Below, in pieces: positions 29,299-36,799 of a DNA stretch of 64,000 nucleotides (its first letter is position 1; every line of letters starts with the position of its first letter). The notes under the pieces are model-generated. The model did not search any database. It was not told the origin of the DNA and was given only the letters and a program-made list of their open reading frames with translations. The stretch is from Deltaproteobacteria bacterium. GTDB taxonomy: Bacteria > Myxococcota_A > UBA796 > GCA-2862545. The position numbers and the translations under genes are program-made. Location: contig SBGP01000010.1 of assembly GCA_006226595.1 (NCBI GenBank), positions 79,667 to 143,666 of the forward strand. Direction: 5' to 3'.

Positions 29299-29652
29299 AT
29301 GCTCATTCCCCTCCTGGCCGTGACCCTTGCGTCTGCCGCCGAACCCGCGAAGCTCAAGGATGGAGCCGTCGAGCTCATCAGCGACAAGCGGGAGTCCATC
29401 AGCCTTCAGGATGCGGTGACCCCCGTCCTCGCGGAGCTCGGGACCTGCTCGGAGCACACCGGTGGGCTCGACTACGGGGACCTGACGCTGACGTTCATGG
29501 TCGACAAGAAGGGAAACACCGCGAACTACAGTGTTCGCAGCGACTACCTGCTTCCCAAGGAACTCACGAAGTGCCTGACCGCTCCGCTCGAGGAGGTCAA
29601 CCTCGGACGCGGTGACGTCGCGGTCGCGAAGTTCGTCATCAAGCTGCCCTAG
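29299..29652 (+). CDS. Small exported AgmX/PglI C-terminal-like protein
   Basis: A 117-residue protein with minimal signal MLIPLLAVTLASA. The mature part is a single small alpha/beta domain: a helix with a Cys (L-G-T-C), a strand pair L-T-L-T-F-M-V-D-K-K-G-N, a second Cys before the last strands (L-T-K-C-L), and K-F-V-I-K-L-P at the end. This order matches the AgmX/PglI C-terminal (TonB-C-like) module common in Myxococcota; the two Cys could form a disulfide. It has its own strong promoter. Related domains occur at 33249 and 34724. Confidence 0.68.
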   Translation: MLIPLLAVTLASAAEPAKLKDGAVELISDKRESISLQDAVTPVLAELGTCSEHTGGLDYGDLTLTFMVDKKGNTANYSVRSDYLLPKELTKCLTAPLEEVNLGRGDVAVAKFVIKLP

Positions 29653-29661
29653 GCTCGTCGC

Positions 29662-30855
29662 CTAGGCGCCGCGCTCGATGCAGTCGTACAGCGCCTGGCA
29701 CAGCGCCAGTGCGCGTGGCGACCGGATGCGCCAGTCCATGCGGTTCATGACGTAGCCGATGGCCAGGCCCGCATCCGGGTCCGCCCACCCGAGCGAGCCG
29801 CCGGCCCCCGCGTGTCCGAACGACGCGGGGTTCGGAGAGAACATGCCTCGGGTGTCTTCCTTGAGCATGCCCAGCGACCAGCCGAGGGGCTTGTGGAGCA
29901 CGCGGTCCCGCTGCGACCACGTCTGCCGGCCACGCACCACGCGGAGGGTGCGCTCGTCGAGCAGGCGCACCCCGTCGACCTCGCCGATCATGCCGGCGTA
30001 GACCCTGGCCAGACCTTCGGCGGTCGCGAGGGCGCCCATCCACGGCAGGTCCAGCGCCCGGACCTCGGGGAGGTTCAGCTCGTCGAGCTTCATCTGCGGG
30101 TTTGCGAACGCGCGCTTGGTGTCGGTCGAGTTCACCAGGAACCGCCGGAACACGCGGCCCTCGGTATTGCGCCGCGTGAGGATGGTCGGCAGGTGATGCC
30201 GCACGATGTCCTTCGGGCCGATGGGCAGCAGACGCGCCGCCCGCTGGGCGACCTCGTCGGGGGCGCCCGAGTAGACGTCCGCACCGAGCGGGTTCGCGAC
30301 GTGCTCCGCGAACTGCGGACCGAAGCGCTCCCCGGTGAGCCGGTAGAGCAGCTCGCCGACGAACGGGCCGTAGGCGGTGGCCGCGTAGCCCTGGTCCGTG
30401 TCGGGCTCCCATAGCGGCTCCTGGTCGACGAGCGCGTCGTGGACCTTGCCGGAGGGGTCGACGAAGTCGAGCAGCGACAGCGGGGCGTCGATGGCGGAGA
30501 GACCGGCGCGGTGGTTGAGCAGCATGCGGCCGGTGATGTGTTCCTTGCCCTTGCGCGCGAACTCCGGCCAGACCTCGGCCACTGGCGCATCCGGGTCGAA
30601 CCGTCCCTGCTCGTACAGCTGCAGGAAGCGCGAGGCCACCAGGCCCTTGGTCGCGGAGAACACGACCATCGGGGTGTCGCGCTCCCACTCCCGTCCCGTC
30701 GACGGGTCGGTGACGCCGCCCCACAGGTCCACGACGATCTGGCCGTCGCGGTACACGCACAGCGCCGCGCCGACCTCGCCCCGCTTGCGGAAGTTCTCTT
30801 CGAAGACCTCGCGGACCCGCTCGAAGCCCGGCGCTACCTGACCGTGAATGCTCAT
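29662..30855 (-). CDS. Class-C beta-lactamase-fold serine hydrolase/esterase
   Basis: A 397-residue cytoplasmic protein of the beta-lactamase-related (family VIII esterase/EstB-like) group. The nucleophile motif is S-A-T-K (S-x-x-K); the second motif Q-G-Y-A-A-T-A-Y-G-P-F-V-G-E replaces the lactamase Y-x-N; and G-H-A-G-A-G-G-S-L stands where lactamases have K-T-G. These changes are usual for esterases of this fold rather than antibiotic-hydrolysing lactamases. There is no signal peptide, so it is cytoplasmic. The substrate is probably a small ester. Its stop lies in one arm of the CCTAGGC...GCCTAGG palindrome shared with the 29299 gene. Confidence 0.88.
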   Translation of the reverse strand: MSIHGQVAPGFERVREVFEENFRKRGEVGAALCVYRDGQIVVDLWGGVTDPSTGREWERDTPMVVFSATKGLVASRFLQLYEQGRFDPDAPVAEVWPEFARKGKEHITGRMLLNHRAGLSAIDAPLSLLDFVDPSGKVHDALVDQEPLWEPDTDQGYAATAYGPFVGELLYRLTGERFGPQFAEHVANPLGADVYSGAPDEVAQRAARLLPIGPKDIVRHHLPTILTRRNTEGRVFRRFLVNSTDTKRAFANPQMKLDELNLPEVRALDLPWMGALATAEGLARVYAGMIGEVDGVRLLDERTLRVVRGRQTWSQRDRVLHKPLGWSLGMLKEDTRGMFSPNPASFGHAGAGGSLGWADPDAGLAIGYVMNRMDWRIRSPRALALCQALYDCIERGA

Positions 30856-30889
30856 GGAAGCGCGGATAACCCGCCAGGACGGCAGCCTG

Positions 30890-31033
30890 CTAGAGCTCGC
30901 CGAGCTCGCGCATCGCCTCGGCCCATTCGCACCCGTAGCAGCCGCTCTGGCAGCAGTGACGCGGCGGACGCGGCGGCTTGCGCTTCTCGGGCTGCGCCTG
31001 GGGCTTCGCGGGGGTGGTCGGACGGGACTTCAT
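30890..31033 (-). CDS. Oxidoreductase-like (Oxidored-like) mini-protein, 47 aa
   Basis: A very small gene. Its Lys/Pro-rich N-terminus leads into P-P-R-P-P-R-H-C-C-Q-S-G-C-Y-G-C-E-W-A-E-A, which fits the Oxidored-like signature (Pro-rich, then C-C-x-S-G-C-x-x-C-x-W). The same motif is found at the N-terminus of some oxidoreductases and as free-standing bacterial peptides; the four Cys suggest metal or Fe-S binding. The ATG at 31033 is the only start that leaves the domain intact. No clear ribosome-binding site. Function unknown. Confidence 0.68.
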   Translation of the reverse strand: MKSRPTTPAKPQAQPEKRKPPRPPRHCCQSGCYGCEWAEAMRELGEL

Positions 31034-31086
31034 GATCGCGGCATAGCGCACTCCGTAGGCGGAGGCCTGGCAACGATGCGCGAACG

Positions 31087-31599
31087 TCACGTCCAGTCGC
31101 GCGAGTCCGGGTCCACGCGGGAGGACGCACGCAGGGCCCCGACAATGCCGAGCAGCACGCCGCCGCAGCACATCCACACCCCGCCGGCCCACGTGCCGAG
31201 CGCCATGAGCAGCATCACCACGTCGGGCGCCCGCCCCTCGAGCATGCACCAGCCCAGTGCCGGCACGCCGATGCCGATGAACACGCCGAGCAGGTACACG
31301 CCGCCGGGGTGACCGGGGAAGGTCTGGGTTCGGTGCGCGCCCTCGCAGCACATCGCGTTGCCGACCAGCGTCATCGCCAGGGCCAGGGTGATGCCGATGC
31401 CGAACACGCCGAACACCGCGGCGAGCAAGACCATGGCCCACACGCCGATCAGCGTGGGAGCGGCAGCGAACAGCCACCACCCCGCGTCCGAGCGCTCCTT
31501 GAGGGTGAGGACCAGCCCGGACCCGAACGCGGCCACCGGTGCGAAGATCACCGGCAGTAGGAAGCACAGGGTCAGCGGGAGCGCGATCAGGTGCGCCAC
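31087..31599 (-). CDS. Membrane protein, tandem paralogue B
   Basis: About 170 residues with four or five transmembrane helices. It starts at GTG 31599, inside the end of the upstream gene (13-bp overlap). The block A-F-G-S-G-L-V-L-T-L-K-E-R and the following W-x-L-F-A-A-x-x-T-L-I-G-V-W align with the neighbour at 31587-32075. A C-C pair after the fourth helix and a second C-C later are unusual for a membrane protein. No family recognised. Confidence 0.6.
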   Translation of the reverse strand: MAHLIALPLTLCFLLPVIFAPVAAFGSGLVLTLKERSDAGWWLFAAAPTLIGVWAMVLLAAVFGVFGIGITLALAMTLVGNAMCCEGAHRTQTFPGHPGGVYLLGVFIGIGVPALGWCMLEGRAPDVVMLLMALGTWAGGVWMCCGGVLLGIVGALRASSRVDPDSRDWT

Positions 31600-32075
31600 T
31601 CCGGCGTCTTGGCGCGCAGGGCCGCGAGCCACGCCCATGCAAGGCCCGCGACCAGCGTCCACCCGGCCCCCGCGAGCGCCCACACGAGCACCGGGATCCC
31701 GAGCTCGCCGGGACGGAGCGGACCGGCCTGCACGAACAGCGGCGGTCCGAGGCCGATGACGACGAGGGCCAGGTAGGTCGGGATCGGATGACGCCCTCCA
31801 CCCGCCATGGTCGACGCCGACGCCGCGAGCAGGTTGCCGAGCACCGCGCACGCGGGCATCAACCACAGCCCCCCCTCGGGCAGAGCGCGCAGCGACGCGA
31901 GCACGTACGGCGTCCACGCGCCGAGAAGCACGACACTCGCGAGGAACAGCAGCACCGCGGGACGCTGGCGCTCCTTCATCCACAGCATCGCACCCGCCCC
32001 AAACGCGGCGGGCGACGCCAGCAATGATCCGAGCAGCCACCCGAGCATACCGAGCGACAGCACCACGTACGGCAC
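31587..32075 (-). CDS. Membrane protein, tandem paralogue A
   Basis: About 162 residues with four or five hydrophobic helices. The start at GTG 32075 (or TTG 32078) is chosen because GGGAGG lies 5-8 bases upstream; the open frame extends to 32111 without such support. The A-F-G-A-G-A-M-L-W-M-K-E-R block matches the next gene, so the two arose by tandem duplication. It is divergent from the Rieske oxygenase. Function unknown. Confidence 0.62.
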   Translation of the reverse strand: MPYVVLSLGMLGWLLGSLLASPAAFGAGAMLWMKERQRPAVLLFLASVVLLGAWTPYVLASLRALPEGGLWLMPACAVLGNLLAASASTMAGGGRHPIPTYLALVVIGLGPPLFVQAGPLRPGELGIPVLVWALAGAGWTLVAGLAWAWLAALRAKTPEWRT

Positions 32076-32139
32076 CAACGCAACCTCCCAAGCCCGCCCT
32101 ATCGTGGCCACTCTCGAAGGCCAACGCTAGGAGATTCGC

Positions 32140-33180
32140 GTGAACGCTCCCATTCCACCGCGCATCCGTGACGCCTGGTACGTCCTGGCCTGGTCCCACG
32201 AGGTCGGCCGCAAGCCGATCGTGCGCAAGCTGTACGGCGAGCCGATCACGCTGTTCCGCGCCAGCAACGGCGAGGTCGGCGCGCTCGTCGACCGGTGCCC
32301 GCATCGCGGCGTGCCCCTCTCCGGGGGCGTCGTCGTCGGCGACCGACTGCAGTGCCCGTACCACGGCTGGGAGTTCACCTGTTCCGGCCGCTGCGAGGCC
32401 ATCCCCTCGTTCCTCGGAGACCCGGACCACGTCGGTCGCCGCGCCCAGGCCCACGCGGTACGCGAGCAGCAGGGCGTCGTGTGGGTATGGGGACGCGCCG
32501 GCGCCGAGCCCACGGAAGAGCCCTTCCACTTCGAGTACGCGGGTCGCGCCGGCTACACCGAGATCCGACACGACGTGCAGGCCGACGCCACCGTCCACGC
32601 GGTGGCCGAGAACGCGCTCGACGTGCCGCACACCGCGTACCTTCACGGCGGCCTCTTCCGAAACGCCGACGTGCGCAACCGCATCACCGCCGAGGTCCGC
32701 CGCTGGCACGACCACGTCGAGTGCGAGTACATCGGCGAGCCGCGCCCCACCGGCATCGTCGCCCGCATCCTCTCGCCGTCGGGCGGCATCGTCACCCACT
32801 ACGACCGGTTCTTCCTGCCGTCGATCGTGCAGGTCGAGTACCGCATCGGCGACGAGAACCACTTCGTGATCACCGCCGCCGGCACCCCCGCCGATGACTA
32901 CGACACTCGCCTGTACGCGGTCGTCGCCCTGAAGAGCCGCATCCCCGGCTTCGTGTTCCGGGTACTCAAGCCCCTGGGCTTGCGCGTGTTCGCCCAGGAC
33001 GCCGTGATCCTCGCGCAGCAGACCGAGAACACGCATCGCTTCGGCGAAGAGGTGTACGCGAGCACCGAGGTCGACCTCATCGGGCCGCACATCCTCAAGC
33101 TCATGCGCCGCGCAGAGCGTGGGGACCTCGGTCCGCAGAAGGCCGAACCGTGGACGCGCAGCGTCGAGATGGACGTCTGA
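32140..33180 (+). CDS. Rieske non-heme iron oxygenase, alpha subunit type
   Basis: A 346-residue cytoplasmic enzyme. The Rieske [2Fe-2S] site is C53-P-H55 with C72-P-Y-H75. The mononuclear iron site of the 2-His-1-carboxylate type is Asp161, His164 and His169 in E-N-A-L-D-V-P-H-T-A-Y-L-H. It starts at GTG 32140 with AGGAG six bases upstream. It resembles VanA/phenylpropionate-type demethylases and ring hydroxylases, which need a separate reductase; none is adjacent. The substrate is unknown; a methoxy-aromatic or steroid-like compound is possible. Confidence 0.9.
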   Translation: MNAPIPPRIRDAWYVLAWSHEVGRKPIVRKLYGEPITLFRASNGEVGALVDRCPHRGVPLSGGVVVGDRLQCPYHGWEFTCSGRCEAIPSFLGDPDHVGRRAQAHAVREQQGVVWVWGRAGAEPTEEPFHFEYAGRAGYTEIRHDVQADATVHAVAENALDVPHTAYLHGGLFRNADVRNRITAEVRRWHDHVECEYIGEPRPTGIVARILSPSGGIVTHYDRFFLPSIVQVEYRIGDENHFVITAAGTPADDYDTRLYAVVALKSRIPGFVFRVLKPLGLRVFAQDAVILAQQTENTHRFGEEVYASTEVDLIGPHILKLMRRAERGDLGPQKAEPWTRSVEMDV

Positions 33181-33248
33181 CGAGCCCGGCTTCGGCCGAG
33201 CGAATCGCCGCGCGTGATCGCGGCGCGAGCTTGTGGCAAGCTACGCAC

Positions 33249-33710
33249 ATGCGCATCCTCCTGCCCCTGCTCCTGATCGCCTGCGGCGCTCCTCCGGAAC
33301 CCGCGGAGACGCCCGAGGCTCCCGCTCCCGAGGCCAAGGCCGAGGCGCCCGCCGAGGAGGCGCCGCCCGCCGGCAAGATCGGCGGTGCTCCCATTCTGCC
33401 GCACCCGGTGGTCATCGGCGCGCTCTCCGCGGACAAGGTCTCGGAGGTGATCGAGGCCCACCTCGACGAGCTCGACGCCTGCTACACCAACGAGGTGGCG
33501 AAGAAGCCGGACCTCAAGGGCAAGGTGCTGGTGAAGTTCAGCATCCAGAAGGATGGCAGCGTCACCAACGCGCGGACCGAGTCGACCTCGCTCCGCCACG
33601 AGCCCACCGAAGCCTGCCTCGCCGAAGTCGTCGCGAAGCAGACCTTCCCGGCGCTCGAGAGCGGCAAGCTGGCGGTCGTGCAGTTCCCGTTCAGCTTCCC
33701 GCGCGGCTGA
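33249..33710 (+). CDS. AgmX/PglI C-terminal domain lipoprotein
   Basis: A 153-residue lipoprotein with one of the shortest signals in the window (MRILLPLLLIAC). A Pro/Glu/Ala-rich linker of about 45 residues follows, then a module with L-D-A-C-Y, K-G-K-V-L-V-K-F-S-I-Q-K-D-G-S-V, A-C-L-A-E-V-V and a F-P-F-S-F-P end. This is the canonical AgmX/PglI C-terminal (TonB-C-like) fold with two Cys. The long flexible linker would let the domain reach through the periplasm from the anchoring lipid. Function unknown, but members occur in gliding-motility and envelope complexes. Confidence 0.8.
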   Translation: MRILLPLLLIACGAPPEPAETPEAPAPEAKAEAPAEEAPPAGKIGGAPILPHPVVIGALSADKVSEVIEAHLDELDACYTNEVAKKPDLKGKVLVKFSIQKDGSVTNARTESTSLRHEPTEACLAEVVAKQTFPALESGKLAVVQFPFSFPRG

Positions 33711-33714
33711 TCCC

Positions 33715-34569
33715 CTACTCCGCGTCCTCGGCGGCGGGCGGAACCGGCTCCGGCGGGTAGAACTCCGCACGCCGGACCTCGACCCCGCTTCCCTCGAGCC
33801 CCTTGTCGAACACGGACAGGTCGCTGTCGTTGTAGTGATACGGCGTGACCACGGCGGGCTTGAACGCGGCCACGCACTCCGCGGCCTCTTCCGGCGGCAT
33901 GGTGTACGGCAGGTTCATGGGCACGAAAGCGTGGTCGATGCCCGTCAGCGCCTTCATCTCGTCGGTGCAGGCCGTGTCGCCGGCGAAGTACACGCGCTTG
34001 CCGCCCACCTCGAGCAGGTACCCGTTGCCGCGGCCCTTGTCGTGGAAGAGCTTGCCCTCCTCGGGGCCGCGGTGGTGGTTGTACATGGGCACGGCCGTGA
34101 CCTGGATGCCGAGGACCTCGGTGGTCTCGCCGTTCGCGAGCACCGTGTCGAGGCTCCCCTGCTCACCGAGCTGATCGGCCACCGCCTGCGGCCCGACCGC
34201 GACCGCACCGTCGGCGCGAACCGCAGAGAGCGCGGCGGCATCGAGGTGATCGGGGTGGATGTCGGTGACGAGCACCGCCTGGCCCTTGGGGTAGGCGCCG
34301 AGCTCGCCGACCGGGTCGAGCCAGATCACCTGCTCGCCTAGCGTCAGGTACAGCGTGCCGTGCCGCACCGGGTGAATCGTCAGCGTGCCAGCCTCCGTCT
34401 CGTGGGACAGGCTCGTTGTGGGTGCGTCCGGCGCGGGCGCCGTCTCCGGTGCAGGCTCCGGGGCCACGCCGGGTGCGGCTTCGGGCGCGGGACCCGGCGA
34501 GGAACCACAGGCCAGCAGCGAGAGCAGGGCAAGAGTCGCATGAAACCTCCGGCTCTCGGATAACCGCAC
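33715..34569 (-). CDS. MBL-fold metallohydrolase lipoprotein, frameshifted or atypical start
   Basis: The catalytic region (about 215 residues) is a UPF0173/UlaG-like metallo-beta-lactamase fold: T-D-I-H-P-D-H-L-D (metal-binding His/Asp), Y-N-H-H-R-G, Y-F-A-G-D-T-A and T-P-Y-H-Y-N-D. An Ala/Pro-rich linker precedes it, then a lipobox (L-S-L-L-A-C). No ATG lies in frame near the signal. The well-placed GGAGG-TTTC-ATG at 34541 is one base out of frame; inserting one base after ATGCGA would give a signal MRTLALLSLLAC that matches neighbours. GTG 34569 is used as the nearest in-frame start. A sequencing error or recent deletion is likely. Confidence 0.72.
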   Translation of the reverse strand: MRLSESRRFHATLALLSLLACGSSPGPAPEAAPGVAPEPAPETAPAPDAPTTSLSHETEAGTLTIHPVRHGTLYLTLGEQVIWLDPVGELGAYPKGQAVLVTDIHPDHLDAAALSAVRADGAVAVGPQAVADQLGEQGSLDTVLANGETTEVLGIQVTAVPMYNHHRGPEEGKLFHDKGRGNGYLLEVGGKRVYFAGDTACTDEMKALTGIDHAFVPMNLPYTMPPEEAAECVAAFKPAVVTPYHYNDSDLSVFDKGLEGSGVEVRRAEFYPPEPVPPAAEDAE

Positions 34570-34723
34570 GTGCCCACGCGCTCCGTGTGGCGTGTCGCGA
34601 CAGGGCGTCGCGGTTTGTGAACCCGACGGGTCGAGCCACCCTCGCAGGAGGGAAGGGCAATGGCCGACTTCGGGTTGTGTCGACGACCGCCCGCGGCGTA
34701 CGCTCCTAGCCGAGGAGGCCCGC

Positions 34724-35140
34724 CTGCACCGCCTGACCGCCCTCGCCCTCATCCTCGTCGCCACCGCCAGTGCCGACCCGGCTGATCGCGTCCCCGACCC
34801 GCGCCCAGAGCGCTGCATCCCCTTCGATCCCGAGCTCGGCGAGAGCGGCATGGCCACGCCGGAGGGTCTGTCGTACCCCGAGGTGAAGAGTGCGCTGAAC
34901 GACGTCATCCAGGCGGCGCTGTACTGCCCGCGGCCGTCGGGCTTCTCCGAAGTGAACCTGACCTTCGAGCTCGTCGTGGGCTGCGACGGACTGGTGGCGA
35001 GCATCGAGGCCAGCGACACCGGCGGTGCCCCCGAGTCCTACGTCGAGTGCGTCTCCGACGTCATCGAGAAGGCGGACTTCCCCGCGCACGACATGGAAGA
35101 CGGCATGCCGCTGACGTACCCCGTCAACGTGGCCTGGTGA
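34724..35140 (+). CDS. Exported AgmX/PglI-like protein, probable CTG start
   Basis: About 138 residues. No ATG, GTG or TTG sits at a sensible place. A strong GAGGAGG (34712-34718) ends 5 bases before CTG 34724, and starting there yields a good signal peptide (MHRLTALALILVATASA). The mature domain has Y-P-E-V-K-S-A-L-N-D-V-I, two N-terminal Cys (R-C-I, Y-C-P), a strand E-V-N-L-T-F-E-L-V-V and C-V-S-D-V-I-E-K-A-D-F-P, similar to AgmX/PglI-type modules. CTG starts are rare; an ATG-to-CTG change or sequence error is the alternative. Its stop overlaps the next GTG (GTGA). Confidence 0.65.
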   Translation: MHRLTALALILVATASADPADRVPDPRPERCIPFDPELGESGMATPEGLSYPEVKSALNDVIQAALYCPRPSGFSEVNLTFELVVGCDGLVASIEASDTGGAPESYVECVSDVIEKADFPAHDMEDGMPLTYPVNVAW

Positions 35141-35337
35141 GGCGCGGGAGCGGCTATGTCATCGACGATGCCCTGTACGCGCGGGTGATCGACTGTCTCG
35201 CCGACCACGAAGGCCAGGCAGCCGTGCACCTCGCGATGCTGCTCGGTGAGGACAGCGCGAAGGTCAAGCGCATCCTCCGTGAGGCGGAGGGTCTCGGCCA
35301 GACGACGTGCCAGGGACGACGCTGGTACCTGGGCTGA
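35137..35337 (+). CDS. Small winged-helix-like protein, 66 aa
   Basis: The GTG at 35137 overlaps the upstream TGA (GTGA). The sequence holds A-L-Y-A-R-V-I-D-C-L-A-D-H-E-G-Q-A-A-V-H, then L-G-E-D-S-A-K-V-K-R-I-L-R-E-A-E and R-R-W-Y-L-G. This pattern of helix, recognition helix and short beta wing fits a minimal winged-helix DNA-binding domain. No family name can be given. Co-translation with an exported protein is odd for a regulator, so the fold call is tentative. Confidence 0.6.
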   Translation: MRRGSGYVIDDALYARVIDCLADHEGQAAVHLAMLLGEDSAKVKRILREAEGLGQTTCQGRRWYLG

Positions 35338-35376
35338 TCCGGGCGGGGGTGTTAGCCAGCGGGTTCTGGAGGCCCG

Positions 35377-35904
35377 ATGCGCACCCTTTTCCTGCTCGTG
35401 CTCGCTGCTTGCGGCACCCCTTCCGAGAACGCTGACCAGGCTGTCGCCCCGGAGGCCCACGAGGCCCACGAGGCTGCCGCTCCCGCCGAGGCCACCGCGG
35501 CTGCCGGCGACTGGGCCAGCTTCGGCGCCCCGGTCACCGAGGGCGAGATCGTGTCCATCGCGGCCTTCCTCGACGACCCGACCCCCTACGAGGGCAAGTC
35601 GGTGCGCGTCCAGGGCAAGGTCACCGACGTCTGCCAGAAGGCCGGATGCTGGATGGTGATGACCGACGACACGCGCCACCTGCGCGTGACCATGAAGGAC
35701 CACGACTTCTCCGTCGACAAGCAGGGCGCCGGCGCCGACTGCATCGTCGAGGGCGTGGTCAAGTCCAAGGCTGTCGACCCGAAGGAGGTCGCCCACTTCA
35801 AGAGCGAGTCCAGCGAGGGCGCGGTGATCCCCGAGGAGCAGGCCCAGAGCGACAAGACCTGGGAGATCGTGGCCGCCGGCGTAAAGATGCGGAAGGAGTC
35901 CTGA
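35377..35904 (+). CDS. DUF4920 (OB-fold-like) lipoprotein
   Basis: A 175-residue lipoprotein (MRTLFLLVLAAC) with an Ala/Glu/His linker that includes a repeated E-A-H. The domain (about 60-175) has G-K-S-V-R-V-Q-G-K-V-T-D-V-C-Q-K-A-G-C-W-M-V-M, the DUF4920 signature with two conserved Cys, and D-C-I-V-E-G-V-V. Members are periplasmic OB-fold-like proteins of unknown role, often suspected of metal or redox functions because of the C-x(4)-C pair. It overlaps the next gene by CTGA. Confidence 0.82.
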   Translation: MRTLFLLVLAACGTPSENADQAVAPEAHEAHEAAAPAEATAAAGDWASFGAPVTEGEIVSIAAFLDDPTPYEGKSVRVQGKVTDVCQKAGCWMVMTDDTRHLRVTMKDHDFSVDKQGAGADCIVEGVVKSKAVDPKEVAHFKSESSEGAVIPEEQAQSDKTWEIVAAGVKMRKES

Positions 35905-36686
35905 GCTCCTTCTCCACGCTGATCGACGGCCATGACGGCACCTGGCACTTTCCCGAGGACTGGGGCCAGGGCCGCGCCACCTTCGGGGGGCTGGTGGCCG
36001 CGGCCGGCGTCCGGGCCCTGTGCGAGGACGTGCCCGCCGACCGGCCCATGCGCTGGCTGCAGACGGTGTTCGCAGGACCCGTGCCCGCGGGAGACGCACG
36101 CATCGACGCCCAGACCCTCCGCGCAGGCGGAAGCGCGACCCTGCGCGAGGCGCGCCTGAGCGTCGACGGCTCGGTCCGCATGACCGCCACCGCCGCCTTC
36201 GGCGCGACTCGGGCGTCTCGCCTCGACCACGCGCCACCCGCGGCTCCGGCCTACCCCGAGCCCGGAAGCCCCCAGAGCCCGCTGATCCCCTACATCGAGG
36301 GGGTGATGCCCGTGTTCACGCAGCGCACGGACATGGCCTTCGCCGAGGGCAGCTTTCCGTTTACCGGACAGGCCGCGCGCAGCCATGGAGGCTGGGTTCG
36401 CATGCCCGAGGCCATCGGCCCTCGGGACCCGGCCATGATCACGGCGCTGCTCGACGTGTGGCCGTGTCCCGCGCTCCAGTGTCTGTCGGGTCCCGCGCCG
36501 GCGAGCACGATGAGCTGGACCGTGCACTTCCACCCCGAGGTGGCCGGTGACGCCGCCGACTGGTGTCGCTTCCGCGCCGAGACCGATGCGAGCGCAGACG
36601 GCTACCACGTGTTCCACGCGTGGCTGTGGGACCGGGACGGGCGGCCGCTGGCCAGTGCCACCCAGCACGTCGCGGTGTTCGGCTAG
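35901..36686 (+). CDS. TesB-like acyl-CoA thioesterase, probable CTG start
   Basis: About 261 residues with a double hot-dog arrangement. The N-terminal half begins S-S-F-S-T-L-I-D-G and has T-F-G-G-L-V-A-A-A-G-V; the C-terminal half has A-S-T-M-S-W-T-V-H-F-H and a D-G-R-P-L-A-S-A-T-Q-H-V-A-V-F end. This matches TesB-type acyl-CoA thioesterases. No ATG/GTG/TTG precedes the domain; the only fitting start is CTG 35901, which overlaps the upstream stop as CTGA, behind GGAAGGAG. It hydrolyses acyl-CoAs in the cytoplasm and fits the acyl-CoA dehydrogenases elsewhere in the window. Confidence 0.8.
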   Translation: MSSFSTLIDGHDGTWHFPEDWGQGRATFGGLVAAAGVRALCEDVPADRPMRWLQTVFAGPVPAGDARIDAQTLRAGGSATLREARLSVDGSVRMTATAAFGATRASRLDHAPPAAPAYPEPGSPQSPLIPYIEGVMPVFTQRTDMAFAEGSFPFTGQAARSHGGWVRMPEAIGPRDPAMITALLDVWPCPALQCLSGPAPASTMSWTVHFHPEVAGDAADWCRFRAETDASADGYHVFHAWLWDRDGRPLASATQHVAVFG

Positions 36687-36799
36687 CGCGCAACCAGTCG
36701 CTGCGGCGAGCGCCGGTGACAGCGTGTTCGCCGGTCAAGCTTTGCCGCAGGAGACGGGGCGCTCGCGCGGTCGCCGATCGCTGAGGGTATGTCGCGCCC

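Noticed and set aside
29662..30855. Antibiotic-resistance beta-lactamase
   Set aside because: It has SxxK but lacks the Y-x-N and K-T-G motifs and has no signal peptide; the esterase-like group fits better.
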